Shown: positions 1 through 14,039 of the stretch, piece after piece
Layout: each line of letters begins with the position of its first letter
Position numbering within the stretch: position 1 is the first letter of the stretch
Assembly (NCBI RefSeq): GCF_002994745.2
Contig: NC_037094.1
Span: forward strand, 11,283,001-11,347,000
Origin: Rosa chinensis
Lineage: Eukaryota > Streptophyta > Magnoliopsida > Rosales > Rosaceae
Reading direction: 5' to 3'
Length of the DNA stretch: 64,000 bases
Position numbers and translations under genes: made by a program
The notes under the pieces: model-generated
What the model saw: only the letters and a program-made list of their open reading frames with translations
Database searches by the model: none
Told to the model about the DNA's origin: nothing

Positions 1-990
1 TGTTCTTGATTTTATGTTCTTGTTGTTCATTCTTGATCAATAGCATGTTGTTCCAAATGTGAGGTTACCTTCAAATAATTGAGTTAGTTTTCCATCTTAA
101 TGTTGGACTTCCTTGCTATTGTGAGTGACTTTGTAATTGGAATTTTGCTTTGTTATATCTTTTTCCGATTTTACTATGGAATTCTTTTGGCTTGGGTTAT
201 TTGTTGTTTGGTTCTCATTGTTCTATTAGTTGATGAAACGGTGTTCGTGAGATGGTGAGTGTGCAGCTGAGATAGGTTGGTTGTTAACTGGCTTTTTAAA
301 TGTTCTTTAATCCTTTAGGATTTGCTTGTGTTTAAGTTAAGGTGTTTCTGCCTTTATGTTTCAATGTCAGTCGAAGGTACGTTTTACCTTTTTATTCATT
401 TCTAATGGAAGCCTTTTTGAATTCTTTGCTTCTTCCTTCTTCATTTGGTACCGATAGAACTAGCAGAGCAATAACTAATACTCTGCTCAATAAGGTAAAC
501 TAATCTCCTTATACTACTTAAAGGAATGTTTGCTCTCTCCTGATCTTGGAACATTATCATTCTCTAATAATACGTATTCTGGCATTTTTTTGTTTAAAGT
601 TTACATAAATGCACAAATGATGAGGGGTTTTAGTTAATTTTTGGGATTTTGGTTTCTTGGGTTTCTTGAGGTTAATGTAGGTTTTTATATGGTTTTCTGG
701 CAGGTACAATTTCAAATGTAGTTTTATATGGTTTCTTGGCAAGTACAATTTCTAATGTTCCTCAGGTAATTTGTAACATAATATTCATTTGTTTGGTCAA
801 TCTCTAATAGCTATCGTTTGTTATTATTCCTGTGTTTTTCATATACAACTCAGTACAGTAGGAAGGTGACCAGGTAAGTACTTTTTTGAGTCATTTTGAT
901 CATTGTTGGTCTTTGACAAATCAGGGAGCAGCATTGAATTGTTCTTCTTCTTCTTTTTTTATGACTTTTAAATGTGGGTACTTTAAAAAA
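1..990. other. AT-rich non-coding stretch
   Basis: I see no gene here. The sequence is T-rich with scattered stops in all frames. A short local duplication lies at about 686-760, where a phrase beginning ttttatatggttt and ending gtacaattt occurs twice. It may be intronic remains of the carrier fragment that follows, but nothing coding can be supported. Confidence 0.5.
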
Positions 991-996
991 ATTCAG

Positions 997-1250
997 GAGA
1001 GAGTTGCTCTGGACTGGAATTGGACCTAACATAGCATGTAATGGTATCATTAATGCTGCTGAACTAGCCAGATACAATCAAGTGAAGCAGGTTAACTTAT
1101 CATGAATATGGCCATCATTCCCTTTTGAAGTAAAACTCTTGTTACTCCATTTTAATGTGCAAAATTTCTATGCAGACACTTTTGAAAATTCCCAGGTTAA
1201 AGGCAATGTTGTCACTCATCTTTTTATTGGTCTGGGGGCAGGTTTCTATG
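997..1250 (+). pseudogene. Mitochondrial uncoupling carrier (UCP/PUMP-like) gene fragment
   Basis: Two consecutive exon-like pieces resemble plant mitochondrial uncoupling protein, a six-helix inner-membrane carrier. The first (about 997-1090) reads LLWTGIGPNIACNGIINAAE followed by LARYNQVKQ and ends at a gt donor. The second starts after tgcag at 1176 and reads TLLKIP; after a frameshift it continues NVVTHLFIGLGAGFYA. In the intact family these exons are adjacent and encode part of the second and third carrier repeats. The intron is kept, so this is a genomic fragment and not a retrocopy. The remaining exons, start and carrier signature are absent. Family assignment rests on motif memory; the fragment should be non-functional. 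Confidence 0.7.
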
Positions 1251-3555
<2,305 letters not shown>

Positions 3556-4152
3556 AACGCTCTTAGTTCTTATAGTGTGAATCCCCATGATTTCGCTTTT
3601 ATAGAATCGAACCCACGTTATAGAAATGTGGGATGTAGAAGAAGGGAGGTTGCGAGTCCTCGAAGAAAAGAAAAGAATTTAAAGACAGAAAGTAAGAACT
3701 TTAATCTTAAATACTTACTTGGATTTTTTTTTCTTGTTCTTCTTCTTAATCTTGATCTTGAACTCGAAGATGGTGGCACATGGGTGCGTAGGAGGAGGAG
3801 GACTTGCGGCCATGGAGGTGGTGCACATGTACCTAAGGTTTTTTGGTTCTAGGATTTTGTGTTGCGCAGCAGGATGCTTTGCAGAAAATATTTGGCTTCT
3901 GGTTTCAGGGTTAGGGCTCGTGCTGATAATTTGTTTAAGGAAATAAGATGCAAGAGAGATTGTAGAGAGAATTGTATGTATTCCACTATTGATAATATGA
4001 GCCCTATATATAGGGATTACAAAGTACATATTCTAATGATACAAGGAAAATTATTTTGAATAGGACTAGGAATTCTAGAACCTTTTCCGATATTACAATC
4101 ATAGAACTAATCCTAGTTTGATAAGACACAAAAATATCAATATCCTTCAACA
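3556..4152 (-). mobile_element. Ty1-copia remnant: LTR plus leader (minus orientation)
   Basis: Bases 3932-4152 look like one LTR (221 bp, TG...CA when read on the minus strand) followed, going left, by a primer-site-like phrase (attatcagcacgag on the minus strand) and a leader. The leader (3556-3931) resembles the leader of the complete minus-strand copia element at 30345-30935, sharing phrases such as ctcttagttc and gtgaatcccca. No gag-pol or second LTR remains, so this is a truncated relative. It sits between two oppositely oriented CACTA arms. Confidence 0.6.
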
Positions 4153-4760
4153 AGCTCAATAGAATAGCTATTTTTGTTGTGTGAATTTTGCGTAGGCATG
4201 TGCGGGGATGCCTCAGGCCATTCAGATAACTGAAGAAAATTTTTAGCTATTGTCTAAGATTCATAACACATAATAGCTATAATTTGATCTTTGTTGTCTG
4301 AGATAACACACAACAGCTATAGTTCTTTCTTTGTTGTTTGAGATTAGTAAAACACAACCAAAGTGAAATCATCTCCCTTGTCTATTGATGCATTCAGACA
4401 ACATAGAATTTTATTTCTGTTGTGTGTTATGAATCTCAGACAACAGAATTTTGTTTTCTTTTGTTGTTGGTTGTTAGTTCACATAACAAATTCTTTTTAT
4501 CAACCATTGTGTGAGCAACATTAGGTTTGTTGTCTGAACTTGGTTCTCACAACATTGTTTTGAGCTGTTGTTTGTTCATTATATATTTCATACCTTGAAC
4601 ATCTTTTCAAAAATAATGCTCCATATTACCACATAAAACCACACTCTAATCCATATCATTCAATTAGTAGCATTTTTCAAACATCCAAATATTTAAATTA
4701 TTAGATAATGTACCAAACAAGAAATCATTCCTAACTGCTACCTACACATGGATCAAAAAC
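4153..4760 (-). mobile_element. Second CACTA-type subterminal array, inverted relative to the first
   Basis: Read on the minus strand, this segment follows 2695-3440 closely: the same order of cacacaac / ttgtctgag motifs, a shared GC-rich block around gcatccccgc, and outside the array the phrase aatccatatcattcaat plus about 110 bp. The terminal roughly 110 bp present in the first copy are missing, cut by the copia remnant. The two arms form a potential foldback of about 600-850 bp per arm. Confidence 0.6.
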
Positions 4761-6940
4761 ATTATTCCTGGCCACTAGTTAGACCCATGAATCAAACTTG
4801 GTAGCTCATATGCTGAAAGGAAGTAATCCATAGTACTTGCTTCTCTAGCTCTAAGATTCCAATCCAAAACTCATTTACATTGCTTCTCGAGCTTTGGATC
4901 ATTACTGCAGAGTGGGCATCGTTGGCTATGGTTCTAATGTCTTCCTTCCCAGTCCTCACTGTCATAATTGAAGACTGTTAAAAACCTGAAAAATGTTAAT
5001 AAAGACATATATAAGCAACATAAATGAGCAAGAAAAAAGACCAGAAAATTTAAGGAAATGTTACATGACAATATATGCAGCAATAACTGACGCAGAATGA
5101 AATAGAATGATGAAAGAGAGTTAAGTGATGATGCATAATCATTTTGGCTGCTGTCATTTATGCCATTTGAATAGGTCATTAGTATTTAAGATGCTGTCAT
5201 TTAAGTGCAGAGACGATCAGACAAATAAAGAACAATAGTCTAGTTAAGAAAAGATAAGTGAATCTATCAATGTAGTACGTTTTTACTCTATCAATATAAT
5301 GATGGTAAAGATAAATAGTCTAGTTAAGAAAGGATAAGTGAATAAATAAATAAAATTCAAGCCCTAATGAGAATAAATTGAAGAGCAGAGCTGAACAGCT
5401 GCAAATTATGATAAGCCAATTGAGTCAAAAAAGCAAACCTTTCAATCCCTTCATCTCTAGGATTTATTTGTCTCTACGCTTTCTTAGTTCACCAACAATG
5501 TCCAAAATAAGGGATCTGATGACCTTGCTGATGACGAACCCAACAACCAATCAAAATTGGAGAGTCTCCACAACATGAGCTTTATAGGCCACTAACAGCT
5601 GTAAAGACAACAAAAGAACCAAATTATAATTACATTCACTGGATGACTTTTTCAAACTCATAAACAAAGAATTTCTTTATTAAAAAAAGAAGAAGCAAAT
5701 TTGATTGCGGAGAAATCAATATGAAAGGTTTCAACTTCTCACACCTAAATGCCATATGCACAGTCATCGCCTTAAGAAACAAGCATCTAAGGCAAAACGC
5801 CATAACAAGTTATGAACATACATGACAACTAGAATTACAATAGATAATGGTGGCGGAAACTGAATAAGTTGGAACCAGAACACTTCTATTTGCCATATAA
5901 AATAATAAACCAGAACAACCCCTTGGCCTTGAATAAGCTAAACATTAACCATTATGTCATGTATCAAAACATAATTAGGGACCAACAAGACTGAGAGAAG
6001 GTACACTTAATCAATCAGTCATACTATAGTCATATACCAAATTGAGAGACAAAACTTATGAGTTCATTAAATATTCATGACTCAATTTGAGAACATGCAA
6101 TCTATCATACAAAGTGCTATCATAATTGGTTGATATGATAGGATAAGCAGCAAGAATAAACCCACTGAGATGTAGATACTTACTGGAATACATGGGAACA
6201 ACTTTCATTATCACCAGTTAAAATTGACTGCCTAAGTTCATAAACCTGCTTTCTCTGCACTTAAAAAAAAAGGAACTGAACAACTTCATGAGCAAGAAAG
6301 CAAGGCTTATAAACCTGTTGATCCAATTTATATATTTTCTCTCTTTTTTTCTCCTTCAATTTATGCACGCATTAGCATACAAGATGCTTTATGTATAGAA
6401 TGCTAACTAATTATATAGATCTCCCTGATTTAGTAGTTTTATCACTTAGTCAACATAACTGGTGGTTTCTCCTCAGGAAAGTAGAAGAATCACAAAGTCT
6501 ATAATGTTGGCCAATGAAGAAAATCTCAAACCCAAATAATTGTGATTATAGTAAGCACATGATACTCCAAAAAAAAGATATTATTTCCAATCATACTTCC
6601 AATACTTCATCAAACTCAACCAAGCTCTTTCTTCAAATATCTGATTTTATTATAAAACTGATATAACAACAAGAAGTGAGAGTTTACCCTAAACCTTGTT
6701 TCTGCTCCACATATTATTGAGGAAAAAAATTGCACGAAGTGAGCGTAAATGTCACCCAACATAATTTCACTCGTATTCATTTAGTGAATAGAGTTTTAAT
6801 TATTTTGGGTTCGATCCATTCAAGACAGAATGTGTCTCTTAATTATATTCCCTTGTTACAGGAAAACACCATTTGATTCCATTTATGAAGAAACCAATTG
6901 TGGATGTGTGTTTGTTTGTTTGTTTTTGCGGCTGCACCCG
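4761..6940. other. Non-coding AT-rich stretch
   Basis: No gene can be supported. A minus-strand frame near 4934-5179 ends VFNYDSEDWEGRH behind a plausible acceptor, but I do not recognise it. A phrase around gataaatagtctagttaagaaa occurs twice near 5230-5340. The rest has dense stops in every frame. Confidence 0.45.
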
Positions 6941-6944
6941 GATA

Positions 6945-7475
6945 CTTGAATGGGTTGCCTACGTACCCTTGGAGAGGGATCAAGCCACTCGTAGTTCAAG
7001 AGTTCCAATGGGTGTATGACCCATGGTATTGCTTTTTGGAATAAGAATAGTGTTTGGACGAATTTGGTGTGAATGAATCAGGGATTCGATTTACTTTGGA
7101 TTTGTGTCTGAAGTCGCTTTAGGAATGATTTGACTTTTCTGGTGTTTGGATGAATTTGACTGGTGAGGTCAAGGATTTGGATTGGATGAACCAGGGAGTC
7201 AGGGATCCTGTTTGAACTTGCAGTTGCATGTAGTGGGTCACTAGATTGCCTACATACCCTGTAAAGGGATCAAACCATTGTAGTTCAGAGGAATTTGTAT
7301 TTCTGGTGTTAGGAGAATTTGACTGGAGTCAATGATTCAATTTAGGACTGACTGAATTTGACTGGTAGAGTCAGGGATTTTATTTGGATTTGTGATTGCA
7401 TCTAGTGGGTCGCTAGATTGCCTACATACCCTTGAAAAGGGATCAAACTGTCGTAGTTCACATGAATTTGTAGTT
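6945..7475 (+). repeat. Imperfect tandem repeat, unit about 175 bp
   Basis: Three related phrases of the form ttgcctacatacccttg..agggatcaaac..gtagttca occur at about 6953-7005, 7247-7292 and 7418-7464. The last two are preceded by the same lead (gcat.tagtgggtc.cta) and separated by variants of gaatttgactgg..gtcagggat. The phrase resembles sequence I associate with LTRs of large plant retrotransposons, but no LTR ends or coding region were found, so the origin is inferred. Confidence 0.5.
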
Positions 7476-7650
7476 CTCGGTTTTGTGCCAACTTTGTGTC
7501 GACGGAAGTATGTATTTTTTTGAATCCGTCGAATGTATTTCTTTTATAGACATCCAAGTCGTAGAGTGCCTGTTAATCTACTTTGGGCACCCAATATGTC
7601 GAATCTCATATTGCACCATGTGAACGGGCTCTTATGTTGTCTCTCTTACT

Positions 7651-9196
7651 TGTCGACAAGGTTCTAAAAATCGGCCTGGGCGCCCGCCTAGGGGCTGGGC
7701 GCCTCCATACCGTTCATATTTTAGGCTAATCGATCGAGCTGGGAGCTGGGCTAAAAATCGGCTGCCTAGTCGGGCTAGGCGGCCTAGGCTTGTCGTCTTG
7801 GGCGCTGCTGCTGTTTTTTTTTTTTTTTTTTTCAACTCAAATGGGGTAAAACATCGAAGATCGAACTCCAACAGTCCAAGTCGTAACCTAAACTCACTGT
7901 CGTCGTCTCTCTTCTCTCTCTCTCTCACTTTCCTGCACGACCTCTCTCCCTCTCTCAGGCAAGGCCGCACCACCTCATGACCTTTCTCCTTGAGGACCTT
8001 GACTGACTGACTCTCTCTATCTCTCATGAATTTCTGGGTTGAAATCGTTAAATTGGTAAGTTGAATGTCTGGGTTTAATGTTTTCAATCGATCTGTTCAA
8101 TTTTAGTGAGGCCGCTTGGGTGTAGGAGAAAGCGGGAGAGTGTAGTCAGGCGAAAGAATAGAAGAGACAGAGAGAAATTGGAACCCAGCAAAGGACTTTT
8201 CATTCGCTAATATTACAGAAGCATATGTTTGTGTGTACTTGTAGTTTGGCAGACATGTAGCAGGCAGACGTGTAGGGCTAGGGCTGTCAATTCCGACACG
8301 ACTCGAAACCCGCACGAAATAAAGCGGGTTGAACCCGCACGATTAAAAAGCGGGTCAGCCGTGGGTCAACCCGCCATGACTCATTTAATAAATGGGTCGG
8401 CCACGGGTCAACTCGCCAACACGAAGTGAACCCGTATAACCTGATTATGTTATACTTCTTCTTGTAATTTTGGACGTTGGAAGTATTTAATCATAGGATT
8501 AGACAATTTGAAATATTTTGCTTTATAATTATTGGATTTAATTATTTATGAATATATATAATTATTTATATTATTCGTCTTGTGGAGTTTTTAGTGAATT
8601 TAATCAATTTATGCATTTTTTTAGTTAAATGGGTCGCATTGTTAACCCTTAAAATGGGTCATTTTGTCTAACGCGACATGACCTATTTGTTAAATGGGTT
8701 AAGCGGGTTGGAAACGGGTAACCCGTTTAATAAATAGGTTGGGTTTGGGTTTAGATTTTTGACACGATTATTAAATGGGTTGGGTTTGGGTTTGTATCTT
8801 GCGACACGACAAATACCTTGACCCGACACGAACCCAACCTGACACGACCCATTGACAGCCCTACGTGTAGCAATCATACACGTTTAGCTAAATTGCATTA
8901 ACGTGTACTGATATAACACACCTACCAAAAGAGTGCACTGATGATATAACAAACTCAATATCAATGAAAGGATAACAAACGTGTGATTGCTAAATTCTTA
9001 ATCTTATACTATTTTTTGACTATTTTTAAACTTGTAATTAATTGTTAGACTTTAAATATATTTATTTATATAATTATATATCATAAAAATAATTTAAAAA
9101 ATTTTAAAATAAAAATCGCCTAGTCCCCGCCTAGGCGCTAGTCCCCGGGTCACCACCCGACTAGCTCCTAGCGTTTTTTAGCACCTTGCTTGTCGA
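7651..9196. mobile_element. Non-autonomous hAT-type element, 1530 bp, with 8-bp target duplication
   Basis: The element runs 7659-9188. It starts caaggttctaaaaatcg and ends with the inverse of caaggtgctaaaaaacg, so 15 of 17 terminal bases match. It is flanked by the identical 8-mer cttgtcga at 7651-7658 and 9189-9196, the target-duplication length typical of hAT. GC-rich subterminal blocks built on gcctaggcg lie inside both ends. The interior has no transposase; a frame of about 150 codons here is the complement of low-complexity sequence. A second MITE is inserted at 8276-8862. Confidence 0.85.
8268..8870. mobile_element. hAT-type MITE, 587 bp, nested in the larger hAT element
   Basis: Both ends carry agggctgtcaat in inverted orientation, followed by GC-rich subterminal blocks built on cgacacga and acccgc. 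The insertion is flanked by acgtgtag at 8268-8275 and 8863-8870, a perfect 8-bp duplication, with four extra bases (ggct) at the left end. The core (8440-8640) is AT-rich and non-coding. This MITE landed after the host element, which itself keeps intact target duplications. Confidence 0.85.
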
Positions 9197-10200
9197 CGAA
9201 CAAATTTGGCCAGACCTGAATGGGCTTAAAAGGTGGTCTGTATTTCTCCTGTGTTTCTAGACTTTTAGCCTCATACTGTGTCAAGCCCGAGTAGAATGAT
9301 CTGGACACCCATATTTTCTTTCCAGGCCTTTTATCTTCATTTCGCATCAGGCCTTAATAAAATGATCTGGACACCCATCTTGGGCTTCGAATCAGCCCAA
9401 CTAAATTTCCTCCATATGCATTGATTTAGCCTTATCTGGTGAACGACATCTCCACTCTGTGCAGATGGGAGTGCATACACCCTTGAGTCTTCACCTCTTG
9501 CATCCTGGGTAAAGACATTTTCTTCTGAGCATATCTGATTAAGAGATCAGTTTTCCTGTCTTGCACGTATTTGATAAGTGGCCTTTCTTGTTTTCACTTG
9601 TCAGTGCTATGTGTCGAAAACCACATACTCATTCATCTTTTGGTGAGTTCTTCGAGCATTCGGTGAGAACTTCCTTTCATTTTGGGGTTCTCTTCCACCT
9701 ATTAAATCGGCCTATATTTTGTCTTCTTCCATTATTAAGCCGCCGTTTCCAAAAACGAAGAAAAAGCTTAATTATGAAGACTTGCAAGCATCTGCACATT
9801 GTCTTTTCTAATAAACTTGCAGCCATACATTTTTTTAATTGCTTTTATATTGATTTCAAAGCATTTGTGTTTTGTATGCAGACCTTGGTTACTTCTCCAC
9901 CATTTGACATTTCAAGTTAGTGCCACATGCCAACAAGAATTAGAGAGCTTGAATTTTTCCCCTATAGGAGGTGTGATGGCTCTGTTCAATACTTGTAGGA
10001 GAAATTTGAACCAATGTCTAGTACACCGTTTCTTTTACTTTGAATAGAGAAAACAGTGATATAGCACTTCATTATTTTCTCTCATTCACAAATGAAGAGT
10101 TGCAAGAACTTCCATTCCTCTACTTGTTTCATTTTCCTAAAATTTTAGTAGGAGGACCACGGCAACGTCGTTTTAGGAAAAGCTTGAGTCATGCATGAGC
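9197..10200. other. Non-coding stretch with a short direct repeat
   Basis: The phrase aatgatctggacacccat occurs twice (about 9295 and 9361). An open frame of 119 codons at 9561-9920 has no family signature, no splice context and a biased Phe/His/Leu composition; I do not regard it as a gene. Nothing else stands out. Confidence 0.4.
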
Positions 10201-10228
10201 AACACGTACCATCTCAAGGGAGATTTGA

Positions 10229-10450
10229 GCATTGAAACGAGGCTGTTCGTGAACAACCGTATTGTTTCGATGCCATTAAGCAATGGAGAGCACCTAAGAG
10301 CTGCAAACAACACCATTTCATGGGAGCTTCGAGCATTGAAACGAGGCTGTTCGTGAACAACCGTATTGTTTCGATGCGTTAAATATCATCTTGGAGAGGC
10401 TGGAAAAACTCTAATGGTTGTGGTCGTTCATGAACGACCTATTAGAGTTT
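10229..10450. repeat. Cluster of three 45-bp near-palindromes
   Basis: Palindrome 1 (10229-10273) and palindrome 2 (10333-10377) are identical 45-mers, with arms gcattgaaac / gtttcgatgc and core ctgttcgtgaacaac. Palindrome 3 (10406-10450) is also 45 bp but differs in its arms (aaactctaat / attagagttt) and keeps a related core, gtcgttcatgaacgac. A shorter one (caactc-n5-gagttg) follows at about 10454-10470. Each would fold as a strong hairpin in RNA. A transposon terminus, a regulatory array or a small-RNA source are all possible; no coding function is supported. Confidence 0.75.
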
Positions 10451-11430
10451 GTCAACTCCATACGAGTTGGTCACTATTTTCCAGATCAATTGAAGATGCT
10501 TGTGTCGCAGGGAGGCAGGCCTATTTTCCTGTCATGAGCATCGTCTAGGAAATTTCATATAAAAAAAATAACCATGGATGCAGCTGTATACCTGCAGCTT
10601 TTGTTTTCCTTCTCTGGTAGCGAAACTTGGATCTTTCTTCTCTATTTCTCTCCTCTTTGTATTTCTGCTTTGTAGCTTTTTTCTCCTCTGCTCCGTCTTT
10701 CTCTTCACATCATTATCATTTTATAGCAATATGGTTACTCCCCAGATAGCTCTAGCCCCCCAAACTTGTAATTTGAATTTTAATTGACATGCTTATCTGT
10801 AACTACACTTTGAATAGTTTGAATAGCAGTGAACTTCTCACTTGAATTTGTCAAAAGCTGACATCTCTTTGCTTGCCGTTTGAAACTGGTCAAAGCTTTG
10901 AATAGTAATATATATCATCTGCTTGATGTTTGAATTTGGTCAAAGCCAACCAAACTTTGAATGGCAATGATCCTCATTCAAAGCCAACAAACCTTAAGCT
11001 TATCAGCAGAGATATATGAATGTTTTTTTTTTTTTTGGTTTCAACACATATGACAAAACTTGCAGGCTTGTCATGTTAGAGATATATTGTGGAATTGATC
11101 ATGTTATATTGCAGCTTCTTAACATCCTGCAAAGTTATAAGACACAACTCACAAGTATGTCATATTACTTAAGGTAGAAAGAGTAGAAGGAATGGGCCCT
11201 TTAAAGGCACTCTCTTGCATCTCTCTAGCAAAAATATTTTGTAGCAATTAAGATTACACATGAAGTATTTGTATACAATTAAAAAGCATAGCAGAAAATT
11301 AAAGATCTCTTACACAGAATCACTTCAAACACTTAAAACCATAAGCATTTTGATACAATAATGTATATGAACTTATACACAAAATTGGGTCACATATAAA
11401 CTGAAAGAGCAGAGTTAGTAAAAGTACCAA
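10451..11430. other. Non-coding stretch
   Basis: No gene supported. From 10800 to 10990 the sequence holds four degenerate repeats of a phrase like tttgaat.tggtcaaagc. An A/T tract lies at 11023-11036. The rest appears unconstrained. Confidence 0.4.
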
Positions 11431-11830
11431 GTTGGCTTCAAATTAGTAGCAATGAACAACCAATATCCAGTAGTCCTAAGAATCAAAGCATTCTTTGGTC
11501 CTAGTTTCCTAACCATTGGAGACAAGTACAAAATCTCAAGCGACGTTGTTCCCAAATCCTCCTCCTGACATCAAAACCCACATCAATTTCACTACAAATC
11601 AATCAAAATGTTTTCCAATTCACCCCTTAAATTCAAAAAGCCAAAACTCACAGTGTTGATAGTGCTCTCCAGATTTTGAGCAGCATCGTAAGCAAAAAAG
11701 ATCAACAGAAACACAGACATGATAATATGAACATCTCTGGTATGACTCCTTCCCTCCTCGACAGTGAATCGTTGACGACGACAAGAGGCACTATATGATG
11801 AGCACAACACTGTAGTACTTCTTATCACTG
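11430..11830 (-). pseudogene. UNC93-like membrane protein gene fragment
   Basis: Read on the minus strand, an exon ends EEGRSHTRDVHIIMSVFLLI then FFAYDAAQNLESTINT at a gtgagt donor (about 11650). The next exon begins after a tgtcag acceptor (about 11573) and reads EEDLGTTSLEILYLS, then VRKLGPKNALILRTTGYWLF and IATNLKPTW. This is the N-terminal region (first membrane spans) of plant UNC93-like / MFS-type proteins. About 12 family residues between EILYLS and VRKLG are missing, a stop follows soon after, and later exons are absent. The intron is present, so it is a genomic fragment. Confidence 0.7.
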
Positions 11831-12540
11831 GCCCAGCACAGCTCCCCCTCGTCAGTGCAGTACAACAAGTTCGCCTCCGCCATCTCCGACACCTTCATCT
11901 TCTGCATCTCTTCAATTGATCCTAATTTAAATCTGAGAGCGAGGAGGAGAGAGAAAGTGGATCTGGAGCACTCTATCTCCTCCGTCGCTAAAAAGGAAGA
12001 TGAACAATCTAAGAGTACAGAACCCTAAATCTAAGAGAAAGGTAGAGATAGATGGGGAACAAAAATCAAAATCTAACTTCGGTCTTGGTTTCCTAATTAT
12101 CTTGGAGGGCGATTCTGTTCATCCTTGGCCATTAGATTGAGATTGAAAATTTAGGGTTAAGGGTACAAAAGGAGAACGAGAAAATTGAAATTGGAAGAGA
12201 GAGAGATGAGAATGGTGGTTGGCAGAGTTGTAGAGAACTCGAAGAAGATATTTTGGTGCTAGGTGATTCAAAGACATCGATTTCAAAGAATAGAGTAAGG
12301 ATTTTGGGAGTGATTGAGGGGGAAAATAGAGAGGCTGTCGAGTCGAAGAATAGAGAGACTGTCTAAGTTTGTCGAAAATGTGGAGTAGTGGATGACTTAT
12401 CCTTTTTTTTTTTAAGTCTATGAGACAACGTATAGTTAAAGATCTATTGTATGAATGTAAAAAAATTTTGACAAACAAGGGGAGGGAAATTTTACCGCCT
12501 GAGCCTGTGTAGGTTTCATCTTAGTGAAACTCTGCCGCCC
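11831..12540. other. Upstream flank of the UNC93-like fragment
   Basis: On the minus strand a short frame at about 11840-11905 reads MKVSEMAEANLLYCTDEGEL then CWASDK. I do not recognise it; it could be an exon of another captured gene. The remainder (12119-12478) is a low-complexity frame with no family signature. Confidence 0.35.
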
Positions 12541-12920
12541 GCAATTTTGTGCCTTGTTCAGACAACAAAAATGTAACAATATGTTGTACAAATTTGTGCA
12601 TCCTACACTAGGTACACGTAGTAGGATTTCTCAAAGTTCATACAACATTTCGTTACACAACAGATAATAAAAAACTGTTGTTTGGATAGTTCAAATTCCA
12701 TTTTGGGGAGCTTGTTCTTGGAGAGAATTATGTGCCTATTTCCCTTCATTATAGGCCTCCCATTTACACAATAGAAACTTTTTAACTCAGTTGTGCAATA
12801 TCTTCCTTAAAAAAAGGTTTTCAATTTGCTTACATTCACACAATAGAAATATATTTAATAGATTTGTATTGTTGTATGATAGAGTTTGTGTTAACACACA
12901 ACAGAAGATTTGTATTGTTA
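12540..12920. repeat. Third patch of CACTA-like subterminal motifs
   Basis: The same cacaac / gttgt motifs seen at 2848-3540 recur at lower density (for example acacaacag, ttgtttggat, acacaatag). No terminus of CACTA type can be fixed here. It may be an internal or end fragment of the same family. Confidence 0.4.
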
Positions 12921-12926
12921 CGGGTT

Positions 12927-13617
12927 AAGTAACTGACCAGTTACGGTAACTGACCAAGTAACTGGTCAGGTAACTGATCAGGTACCTGACCAAGTAAGTA
13001 ACTGACCAACTAACTGGTCAGGTACCTAATCAAGGTAAGTTACTTAAGTCGAGTGCTGCATCTGGTTAATTATCAAATTCATGCTTCCACTGTGATTTTT
13101 AGCAGCAAATTGGGGAAAAAGCAAAAACAAGTTTTTCTGTGAAAATTATTTTCGATTCATAGCATAATTATTAAGTTTTTAGATTGTGTTGAAGAACCCT
13201 AGTAGCATTCCCGGTGTGCGTTAGGCTAGAGTAGATGGTGACCGGATGAAATTTACAATTTCTTGATTATTCTATGGTTTCTTGGAATCGAAACAATTGT
13301 TTGTGCTTGAATATGCATGATGAATTGATTGCTTGTATGGCATTGTATCTGTGATTGTGTAAAACTATATGAAGAACAAAAATCTCCCAGAAATTGTTTA
13401 CACATTGTTAAAGTTGACAGATACATGAGCTTATTTTCTTACAAGGATGAATCTGGATAGAATATAAAGTAAAAGAGCTCATATGTTTTGTGGTTTTCTG
13501 TTGGCATAAGTGATTATGATGCGCAAAGCATTCTTCATTGATGTTGGCAGAAAACACTGATCAGGTAACTAACCAAGTAACTGGTCAGGTAACTAATCAA
13601 GTACCTGATCAAGTAAC
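12927..13617 (+). repeat. 12-bp gtaactgaccaa-type repeats upstream of copia element 1
   Basis: Two arrays (12927-13044 and 13556-13617) are built from a 12-bp unit of the form gtaactg(a/g)(c/t)ca(a/g), with variants containing acctgatc. The same unit forms a longer array inside the pol reading frame of the copia element at 16323-16529, so the upstream arrays probably belong to the element's 5' leader. Here they are not in a long open frame. The intervening 13045-13555 is non-coding. Confidence 0.7.
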
Positions 13618-14039
13618 AAAACTGAAATTGTGTTTTGTGTTTTAAAACTATGCTTCAGTTTTATCTTCCAAAGAAGTGGTCAAGTATGGTTTTAGAATAC
13701 AAAATAGCAGTATGCATGCTTGATGAAAATAAATACGGATACTTAGAAATTTTTCTTCTGTCTAAAGATGTGGATAAATTTCTTTGGATAACTTATTTTC
13801 ATTGAACATGGTATATTGATAAAGAACTCCAGGATGTTATGCTTTTGCTCAAAAGTGTTGCTTAACATTGTTTTTGTTATGGACTGACATGAATGCAAGT
13901 ATGGATTGTTTAGGTTTTCTGTATGTTTTTTTTGTTTTGGTTGCTTAAAGCTTAATAAAACACAGAAAACTTAAAGTTATTCTCTTTACAAATTGAGAAC
14001 TCACATGAATTTTTATTTTGCTCCTTAGGTAACTCTTAC
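13045..14039 (+). other. Putative untranslated leader of copia element 1
   Basis: No long reading frame. It contains the second 12-bp repeat array (13556-13617) and otherwise AT-rich sequence. I looked for a 5' LTR matching 19002-19865 and for a tRNA primer site and found neither, so the 5' end of element 1 is undefined in this window. Confidence 0.4.

Noticed and set aside
5378..5578. 66-codon plus-strand frame
   Set aside because: Short, Ser/Thr-rich, no context; a chance frame.
7632..8087. 151-codon minus-strand frame in the hAT element
   Set aside because: It crosses the transposon end and target duplication and includes a poly-Lys run from a T tract; no family motif.
9561..9920. 119-codon frame read as a possible gene
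   Set aside because: No signature, no splice or promoter context, and it lies in repeat-like sequence.
12119..12478. 119-codon minus-strand frame
   Set aside because: Low-complexity Ser/Leu/Phe sequence with a poly-Lys run; no homology recognised.
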